A stretch of 13,539 bases of DNA. Origin: Campylobacterota bacterium (GTDB lineage Bacteria > Campylobacterota > Campylobacteria > Campylobacterales > SZUA-545). The notes below the pieces were generated by a model. That model worked only from the letters and a program-made list of their open reading frames with translations, did not search any database and was not told the DNA's origin. The stretch is taken from assembly GCA_003561815.1 (NCBI GenBank), contig PWVP01000236.1:1-13539 (forward strand), in the 5' to 3' direction. Of the stretch, positions 8,132 through 13,539 are shown piece by piece. Position 1 is the first letter of the stretch; the number at the start of each line of letters is the position of its first letter. The position numbers and the translations under genes were made by a program.

Positions 8132-8520
8132 TGGAGTCAATCATACGAGAAGCGGGCAGCTCAACGCCCTACATCGCATTCGATCCCGATAACGGTGTGC
8201 TCCAGATCAAGGGTGAGAGCTATCCGGAAAACGCCCTTGGTTTTTATGAGCCGATCGTCGAGGCGATCGAGGACTATCTGCGTACACCCGAGAGCACACT
8301 TGAGATTACCCTGGCCCTCTCCTACATGAACACCAGCAGCATCAAAGCCATGATGGATATTCTCGATCTGGCCGATGATGCCCACCAGGCCGGTGCGCGG
8401 GTGCAGGTGATCTGGTATCACGACCCCGAAGATGACCGATCGCTGGAGGTGGCTGAGGAGTTTTGTGAGGATCTCAAGCTCCCCTTTAAAACCGTCGCCA
8501 AGAGTCTGGATGAGCTCTAA
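8131..8520 (+). CDS. siaC: SiaC-family switch protein (DUF1987, STAS-like)
   Basis: The protein is 129 residues, the usual size for the family. In P. aeruginosa SiaC is phosphorylated on Thr68 by SiaB and dephosphorylated by SiaA; only unphosphorylated SiaC binds and activates the diguanylate cyclase SiaD. Here the residue at position 68 is also threonine, within YMNTSSIKAMMDILDLADDA (65-84), the conserved core helix of the family. The motif ESYPENALGFYEP (29-41) is also family-typical. A strong purine-rich ribosome-binding site (GAGGGGGG) precedes the ATG, inside the end of siaB. The gene overlaps the following histidine kinase by 11 bases, so the two are probably translated together. With phosphatase and kinase beside it, this is a complete partner-switching set. 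Confidence 0.93.
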   Translation: MESIIREAGSSTPYIAFDPDNGVLQIKGESYPENALGFYEPIVEAIEDYLRTPESTLEITLALSYMNTSSIKAMMDILDLADDAHQAGARVQVIWYHDPEDDRSLEVAEEFCEDLKLPFKTVAKSLDEL

Positions 8521-9415
8521 CGAGAGCGCCGAAGAACTTCTGCGGCTTCAGGAGGAGAACCAGAAGCTCAGCCGCCAGATTGAGAAGCTCGCACGCATTA
8601 GCGATCGGCTCCAGGCCAAGCACAACGAGACGATGCAGAGCTTCAACGCTCAGCTGCAAGAGCAGGTGCATAAAGAGGTCAAAAAACGGCTCGCACTTGA
8701 GTACGCCAGAGAGCAGGAGCAGGCGCTTCTGATTCAGCAGAGCAAGTCCGCCGAGCTTGGGCACATGATCGGCGGAATCACCCATCAGTGGAAACAGCCG
8801 CTTAACGCCATCGGTCTGATTGCCCAGGATCTGATCGATGAGATGGATAACAACCTGCTCGATCGCCCCACCCTTGTTCAGCGGGTGGAGGAGATTTTAG
8901 GCCAGCTGCAGTTTATGAGCCAGACGATCGATGATTTTCACAACTTCTACCGCCCCAGCCGCGCCCAACACCCCTTCTCACCGGCTGAGGCGATCGCCTC
9001 GGTACTCGGCCTGATTCAGGCCCAGATGATGAGTGCGCGCATCGAGGTCCAGACCGATCTGCAGCCTGAGGTGCAGACGATGGGGTGGGCCAGCGACTTT
9101 AAACAGGTGATTCTCAACCTGATCACCAATGCCAAAGACGCCTTTATTGAGCGCGATGCGACTGAGCGCACCCTGACACTCCGGCAATCAAGCAGCGCCG
9201 ATCAGACCACCCTCACCCTCTGTGATACCGCCGGAGGGATCGACGATGCGCTACTGCCCGATGCACTCTTTGAGCCCTTCACCTCCTCTAAAAAGAGCGG
9301 AAGCGGCATCGGCCTCTCAATCGCGCACACCCTGATTGCGCGCGTTGGCGGCACCCTGAAGGTGGAAAACCGCGATCGCGGCGCCTGTTTTACCATCACC
9401 CTCCCCCGCCTTTAA
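8510..9415 (+). CDS. Soluble coiled-coil histidine kinase, probable output of the Sia switch
   Basis: The protein is 301 residues from the ATG at 8510 and has no membrane segment. Residues 5-80 are a heptad-rich coiled coil (starts ESAEELLRLQEENQKLSRQI). The dimerisation/phospho-acceptor region follows with His92 in GGITHQWKQPLNAI, then a complete ATP-binding domain: N-box ILNLITNAKDAF (201-212), G1-box DTAGGI (239-244), F-box LFEPFTSS (253-260) and G2-box GSGIGLSIAH (264-273). It should therefore autophosphorylate. No receiver domain or response-regulator gene is present in the window. An in-frame ATG at 8432 would extend the frame 78 bases further into siaC, giving an Arg/Trp/Ser-rich N terminus that looks like out-of-frame siaC; 8510 is preferred though its ribosome-binding site is weak. 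In P. aeruginosa this position holds the diguanylate cyclase SiaD, whose N-terminal helices bind SiaC. The coiled coil here may play that part; this is inference. Confidence 0.92.
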   Translation: MSSNESAEELLRLQEENQKLSRQIEKLARISDRLQAKHNETMQSFNAQLQEQVHKEVKKRLALEYAREQEQALLIQQSKSAELGHMIGGITHQWKQPLNAIGLIAQDLIDEMDNNLLDRPTLVQRVEEILGQLQFMSQTIDDFHNFYRPSRAQHPFSPAEAIASVLGLIQAQMMSARIEVQTDLQPEVQTMGWASDFKQVILNLITNAKDAFIERDATERTLTLRQSSSADQTTLTLCDTAGGIDDALLPDALFEPFTSSKKSGSGIGLSIAHTLIARVGGTLKVENRDRGACFTITLPRL

Positions 9416-9454
9416 CGAAAACAACCACCCTCACAGAAACCTTTCACGCAAACT

Positions 9455-9468
9455 TCACAAATGTGTGA
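9455..9468. promoter_or_regulatory. Small palindrome upstream of marR, possible operator
   Basis: TCACA-AATG-TGTGA is a perfect 5-bp inverted repeat in the 121-base gap between the kinase and marR genes. It lies about 35-48 bp upstream of the candidate -10 box. MarR proteins usually repress their own operon through a dyad near the promoter, so it could be the binding site. It is short and could be chance. Confidence 0.3.
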
Positions 9469-9499
9469 GAAGATGCTTCAGCGAAGTAAAAGTTGCATA

Positions 9500-9511
9500 G
9501 GCTACAATTTC
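9500..9511 (+). promoter_or_regulatory. Candidate marR operon core promoter (GGCTACAATTTC)
   Basis: TACAAT at 9503-9508 is a good -10 hexamer. It implies a transcription start near 9515 and a leader of about 22 bases before the marR ATG. The surrounding 12 bases match the element before acnB (2877-2888) at 11 positions. No clear -35 box is at the usual distance. Confidence 0.45.
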
Positions 9512-9536
9512 AAATCTTTCGACCCAAAGGGATATA

Positions 9537-9995
9537 ATGGAGTATCAACTGAAGAATGCTTTAGGTTATCAGATCGCCCTGACCGCACTGATGGTGCGGC
9601 ACGAGTTCGGGCGCCGCATCGCACACCTCAAACTCGCCTCCGAGCAGTTTGGCATTCTCTGTCTTATTAAAGAGCACCCCTCTTTAACCCAGACCGAAAT
9701 CGCACAGATGCTCTGCAAAAACAAAACCACCGTCACCCGCATGATGGACTCCCTGGTTAAAAAGGGGCTCATCACCAAGGAGTGGAACCGTGAAGATCGC
9801 CGCACCCAGCGCATCGAGATGACCGATCAGGGGCGCGAAACCCTCGAAGCGGCCCTTCCAATCGCCAGCGCCATGGCCGCCGACCTGCGCAAGCTTGTTA
9901 AAGAGGAGCACGCAGAGGTGGTGCTTGAGGCGATGGATAAGATCCAGTTTTACTGCCAGAAACGCTCCTATAAGAGTATCACGAAAGAGAGCTGA
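9537..9995 (+). CDS. MarR-family transcriptional regulator
   Basis: The protein is 152 residues, a typical MarR size. The winged helix-turn-helix is clear: helices from about 49 (SLTQTEIAQMLCKNKTTVTR), recognition helix to about 77, and the wing with EWNREDRRTQRIEMTDQG (82-99), including the Asp-Arg-Arg signature. Flanking helices form the dimer interface. MarR regulators bind palindromic operators as dimers and release DNA when a small ligand or oxidant acts on them; two cysteines (41 and 60) in the N-terminal half could matter. The ATG is preceded by AAAGGG. The stop overlaps the next start by one base (TGATG), so it is the first gene of an efflux operon and most likely controls it. The ligand is unknown. 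Confidence 0.94.
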   Translation: MEYQLKNALGYQIALTALMVRHEFGRRIAHLKLASEQFGILCLIKEHPSLTQTEIAQMLCKNKTTVTRMMDSLVKKGLITKEWNREDRRTQRIEMTDQGRETLEAALPIASAMAADLRKLVKEEHAEVVLEAMDKIQFYCQKRSYKSITKES

Positions 9996-11038
9996 TGGGC
10001 CGTCCGCTTATCGGCCTACTGGCCCTGCTACTAGGAGCGCTTGCGCTCTCAGCGCAGCAGGCGCCAGCTCTGGTGGCCACCGATACGGTGCGATCGGGCA
10101 CCATCAATCCCCTGAGTCACTATGTCGGCACCCTGCACTTTCACGCCCTTTCGGATGTGGCCAATGAGAGCGCCGGGGCGGTCAGCCAGATCGCTGTTCA
10201 AGCCGGTGACACGGTTAAAGCCAATCAGGTGCTCGCGGTGCTTGATAGTGCCATCCTGGAGGCGACAATCGCCGCCACTCAAGCGGAGTTTATCCAGGCG
10301 AGCGCCTCTGCCAAGCAGGCCGATCGCGATCTGGCTCGGCACGAGCGACTCTATGAACAAAACAGCATCTCCGCACATCAGCTTGAGCAGGAGCGGCTCA
10401 AAGCACAGCAGCTAAACGCCCAGGCCGATCGCGTCGCCGCCAACCTCAAAGCGCTCGAGATTGAGCTTCAAAAGCGCACCATCCGCGCGCCCTTTGAGGG
10501 GGTGATCACCGCGCGCCACACCCAAAAGGGGGAATGGCTTAGCGTCGGTGCAACTGTCGCGACGCTGGCCCAGCACCACCCGATGGAGGTGCTTATCCAT
10601 GTCAGCAGCCGCGATCTCGCACTTTTAGAGCCTAAGCAGTCGCTTCCGGTGCGCATCCAGGATCGACAGCTCACCGGAACGGTGGCGGGGATTATCCCCC
10701 TGGCCGATGCGAGCAGCCGCACCTTCCCGGTGCGCATCCGTATCGAGCTTCCCGATGGGCTTACGGCCGCCCAGGGCATTCAGGCCGATGTGGGCATCCC
10801 GCAGCCAATTGAGAAAGAGGCGCTTTTGGTCCACCGCGATGCGATCATCACCCGCTTTAATCAGCAGGTGGTCTTTGCGGTGATAGACGATCAGGCCCAG
10901 ATGATCCCGGTGGAGGTGGTGGGCAGCGACGGTCTTTTAAGCGCTGTCAAGGGGCCGCGTCTTGAGGCGGGCATGGCGGTGATCACCCGGGGCAATGAGC
11001 GGATCTTTCCCAATCAGCCGGTCAAGGTACAGCCCTGA
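9995..11038 (+). CDS. Periplasmic adaptor subunit of RND efflux pump (membrane fusion protein)
   Basis: The protein is 347 residues and links an inner-membrane RND permease to an outer-membrane channel. The N terminus is a signal peptide (hydrophobic 5-19, likely cut near ALSA-QQAP). No lipobox cysteine is present, so it is probably a soluble or loosely held periplasmic protein rather than a lipoprotein like AcrA. Two lipoyl half-motifs (about 60-90 with VQAGDTVKANQVLAVLD, and 162-192 with IRAPFEGVITARHTQKGEWL) flank an alpha-helical hairpin (92-158). A beta-barrel domain (195-268) and a membrane-proximal domain (270-347) follow. It overlaps marR by one base and the permease by one base, so the three are one translationally coupled unit. 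No outer-membrane channel gene is visible; it could lie to the right or be shared, as TolC is. Confidence 0.93.
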   Translation: MGRPLIGLLALLLGALALSAQQAPALVATDTVRSGTINPLSHYVGTLHFHALSDVANESAGAVSQIAVQAGDTVKANQVLAVLDSAILEATIAATQAEFIQASASAKQADRDLARHERLYEQNSISAHQLEQERLKAQQLNAQADRVAANLKALEIELQKRTIRAPFEGVITARHTQKGEWLSVGATVATLAQHHPMEVLIHVSSRDLALLEPKQSLPVRIQDRQLTGTVAGIIPLADASSRTFPVRIRIELPDGLTAAQGIQADVGIPQPIEKEALLVHRDAIITRFNQQVVFAVIDDQAQMIPVEVVGSDGLLSAVKGPRLEAGMAVITRGNERIFPNQPVKVQP

Positions 11039-13539
11039 TGGATGAAAACCGCCCGCAAGGCGCACTTGGCGGCATTGTCCAGTTTGCCATCAGCCGCCCG
11101 GTGGCGGTAACGGTTGGCTTGATTTTGATCCTGCTCTTTGGCGGGATTGGGCTTAGCCAGCTTCCCCAGCAGCTCACCCCCAATGTCACCAAACCCGAGA
11201 TCTCAGTTAGCACCAGCTGGAGCGGGGCGACCCCCTATGAGATTGAGCGCGAGATTATCGAGCCGCAACAGCGGGTGCTCAAAAACATCGAGGGGCTAGA
11301 GGAGTATGAGGCGACCGCCCGAAACGGACGGGGGCGCATCACCCTCCGCTTCGAGCTGGGCACCGATCTGCAAAGCGCCTTTCTCGATGTCTCCAACAAA
11401 GTCAACGAGGTGCGCGGCTACCCCGAAAATGTCGATCGCCCCGTCATCCGCGCCAGCGGCGAGACCGCCTCTCCGGTTATCTGGATGATGGTACAGACCC
11501 TGGAGGGTAACGATCGGCCCGTTTCAACCTATCAAACCTTTTTAGAGGATTATGTCTTAGAGCATCTGGAGCGGGTTGAGGGGGTCAGCGAGCTCTTCGT
11601 CCGTGGTGGCGTAGCTCAAGAGCTGCATGTGATGCTCGATCCGATGCGGCTGGCGGCGCACGGCCTGACGGTTGATCAGGTTGTCAACACCATCCAGCGG
11701 GAGAATATCGACATCTCAGCAGGCACCTTCGATCTGGGCAAGCGAAACTACCGTGTGCGCACCGCCGGGCGGTTTGAGAGCGGCGAAGCGCTCGAACAGC
11801 TGGTGCTCACCAGCGATGGTCAGCGGCGGGTCTTGCTGGGTGATGTCGCCCGCGTCGAGCCCGGCTACGCCACCCCACGGGGGCTGGGGCTCTTTCTGGG
11901 TGAGCCTGGCGTCGCGATCGGGGTCCGGCCCGATGCCACCGCCAATGTCGTCGAGATGACCAACCGTGTCGAGGCGGTGGTCAAGCAGCTCAATGAGACC
12001 CTCATGGCGCCTGAGGGGCTCCACATCCTCTGGGCCTTCGATCAGCGCCCCTACATCCTGGGCGCCATCGATCTGGTCAAACAGAATATCGCGATCGGCG
12101 GACTCCTGGCGGTGATGGTGCTGCTTGTTTTCTTGCGCGCCATCACCCCCACGGCGGTGGTGGCCATCGCCATTCCCATGAGCATTATCGGCACCTTTAT
12201 TGTCCTCTACGCCATGGATCGCACCCTCAACATCATCTCCTTAGCGGGGATCAGCTTCGCGGTGGGGATGCTTGTCGATAGCGCCATCGTGGTGCTGGAG
12301 AATATCGATCGCCACCGCCTGATGGGCAAACGCTACGCCCAAGCAGCACTGGATGGCACCCAGGAGGTGTGGGGCGCGCTGGTGATCTCGGCACTCACCA
12401 CCATCGCGGTCTTTGCCCCCATTATCTTTTTAGAGGATGAGGCGGGGCAGCTCTTTAGGGATATCGCTATCGCGGTCACCTCCGCCGTGAGCTTCTCGCT
12501 CTTTATCTCCATCTTCGCCATCCCGATGCTCTGGCGGCAGATGATGCGCCTAAGCGGCAAAGACACCCACGAAGCGCGCACCCAACCGAGCCTGGCGCAG
12601 CGTATCGGCGGGCGTTTATCCGCCTTCTTTATGGCGCTGGTGGGGGCCAGCCTTAAAAGCCACTTGAGCCGTCTGGGTACGGTCTTTGGCCTTGTGGGGT
12701 TTGCCCTAATCAGCGCCTGGTTGTTGATGCCTAAAATGGAGTACCTGCCCGAGGGCAATCGCAACATGGTCCAAAACATCTTCATCCCGCCGCCGGGGCT
12801 CTCCTATAGCGAGATTGAGACGATTGGCCACACCCTCTTTGAGCAGGTGATGCCCTATGTGGGGGAGGATAAGGATGGCTATCCGGCGATCGCGCGCAGC
12901 TTTTTTATCGGCTCGCAGGACTTTATGTTTATGGGGGCGGCCACCGTGGATGACGATCGCGCCGCAGAGCTCATCCCCCTCTTTCGCCCGATCGTCAACT
13001 CCATTCCGGGGATCAATGCCATCACCCGTCAGGCGGGGGTGTTTGAGCGGGGACTGGGCCAAAGCCGCAGCATCGATGTGGATATCAGCGGAGGCAGCAT
13101 GGAGGATCTTGCTGAGGTGGCCGGTGGGCTCTTTGGACAGATTCGCCAGGGGCTAGAGGGGGCACAGGTCCGGCCGGTTCCCTCTTTGGATATGCTCTAT
13201 CCGGAGGTGACCCTCCTGCCTAAAGCCGATCGCCTCCGCGCGGCGGGGATGGATACCCGATCGCTAGGTATCGCCGCAGATGTCCTGCTCGATGGGCGAA
13301 AGGTGAGCGAGTTCCCCTCCGATGGGGCTAAGCAGATCGATATCATCCTCAGAAGCAGCGACGGTCTCGTCCAGAGCCCTGAAGCGCTCTCGCGTGCACT
13401 GATAGCCACCCCTCAAGCGGGGGTTCTTCCCCTCTCCGAGCTGGCACACCTCAGGCTCGATCACGGCGTGACGCAGATTCGCCACTTTCAAGGCCAGCGC
13501 CCCCTGACGCTTCGCATCTCACCGCCGGAGAGCATCACC
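11038..13539 (+). CDS. HAE1-type RND multidrug efflux permease (3' end cut by window)
   Basis: The frame is open from ATG 11038 to the last base, 834 codons without a stop; RND permeases are usually about 1,020-1,050 residues, so roughly four fifths is present. The first membrane helix is at about 21-40. The first large periplasmic loop follows (about 41-340, starting QLPQQLTPNVTKPEI). Membrane helices 2-6 span about 345-505, with the proton-relay helix VGMLVDSAIVVLENIDRHR. Asp414 is the relay aspartate; the next residue is Ser where AcrB has a second Asp (407/408). Helix 7 is at about 546-563, then the second periplasmic loop with YLPEGNRN, a marker of this permease subgroup. Helices 8-12 are beyond the edge. 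It exports drugs or other toxic compounds using the proton gradient, working with the adaptor encoded just upstream. The substrate cannot be told from the sequence. Confidence 0.95.
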   Translation, partial: MDENRPQGALGGIVQFAISRPVAVTVGLILILLFGGIGLSQLPQQLTPNVTKPEISVSTSWSGATPYEIEREIIEPQQRVLKNIEGLEEYEATARNGRGRITLRFELGTDLQSAFLDVSNKVNEVRGYPENVDRPVIRASGETASPVIWMMVQTLEGNDRPVSTYQTFLEDYVLEHLERVEGVSELFVRGGVAQELHVMLDPMRLAAHGLTVDQVVNTIQRENIDISAGTFDLGKRNYRVRTAGRFESGEALEQLVLTSDGQRRVLLGDVARVEPGYATPRGLGLFLGEPGVAIGVRPDATANVVEMTNRVEAVVKQLNETLMAPEGLHILWAFDQRPYILGAIDLVKQNIAIGGLLAVMVLLVFLRAITPTAVVAIAIPMSIIGTFIVLYAMDRTLNIISLAGISFAVGMLVDSAIVVLENIDRHRLMGKRYAQAALDGTQEVWGALVISALTTIAVFAPIIFLEDEAGQLFRDIAIAVTSAVSFSLFISIFAIPMLWRQMMRLSGKDTHEARTQPSLAQRIGGRLSAFFMALVGASLKSHLSRLGTVFGLVGFALISAWLLMPKMEYLPEGNRNMVQNIFIPPPGLSYSEIETIGHTLFEQVMPYVGEDKDGYPAIARSFFIGSQDFMFMGAATVDDDRAAELIPLFRPIVNSIPGINAITRQAGVFERGLGQSRSIDVDISGGSMEDLAEVAGGLFGQIRQGLEGAQVRPVPSLDMLYPEVTLLPKADRLRAAGMDTRSLGIAADVLLDGRKVSEFPSDGAKQIDIILRSSDGLVQSPEALSRALIATPQAGVLPLSELAHLRLDHGVTQIRHFQGQRPLTLRISPPESIT

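Noticed and set aside
8432..8509. Extended start for the histidine kinase at ATG 8432
   Set aside because: The extra 26 residues are rich in Arg, Trp and Ser and are simply siaC read in another frame; the sensible coiled coil begins just after ATG 8510.
9461..9670. A 69-codon plus-strand frame overlapping the start of marR
   Set aside because: It spans the promoter region and then reads marR out of frame; there is no convincing ribosome-binding site or protein signature.
1249..12430. Leucine codon TTA often followed by GAG (TTTTAGAG-like strings in several genes)
   Set aside because: Many TTA codons are in this context, but it is explained well enough by Leu-Glu pairs and codon-context preference; no positional or structural pattern was seen.

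Overview
The window looks like ordinary chromosome from a Gram-negative bacterium of moderately high GC, probably Pseudomonadota or Campylobacterota. The pointers are an AcnB-type aconitase, a histidine kinase whose H-box reads HQWKQPLN, an RND efflux pair, and a periplasmic peptidoglycan-binding protein. I cannot place it more closely. All genes lie on the + strand, gaps are short (the longest is about 120 bases), and no RNA gene, insertion sequence, CRISPR array or phage gene was seen. Both end genes are cut by the window edges.

Left part (2-5502): the 3' part of a chimeric gene joins an HU-type DNA-binding domain, one membrane helix, a Pro/Glu-rich spacer and a LysM domain. This architecture could tie the nucleoid to the cell wall. 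Next come a transmembrane methyl-accepting chemotaxis protein and acnB. The short gap before acnB holds two copies of a TTAC-N5-GTAACAC element exactly 32 bp apart, a likely operator pair. A 10-bp hairpin follows acnB.

Centre (about 5554-9415): a tight four-gene operon encodes a SiaA-like Cache/HAMP/PP2C phosphatase, a SiaB-like kinase, a SiaC-like STAS-type switch protein that keeps the phospho-acceptor Thr68, and a soluble histidine kinase. In Pseudomonas aeruginosa SiaABC controls the diguanylate cyclase SiaD. Here the fourth gene is a coiled-coil histidine kinase, which suggests the partner switch controls a two-component output. This is the most interesting system in the window.

Right part (9455-13539): a MarR-family regulator, a periplasmic adaptor and an HAE1-type RND permease (3' end cut) overlap by one base at each junction. 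They form a self-contained, probably self-regulated drug-efflux operon. The marR and acnB upstream regions share an almost identical GGCTACAnTTTC element, a plausible core promoter. The octamer GCGATCGC, known as HIP1 in cyanobacteria, occurs at least eight times across the window.
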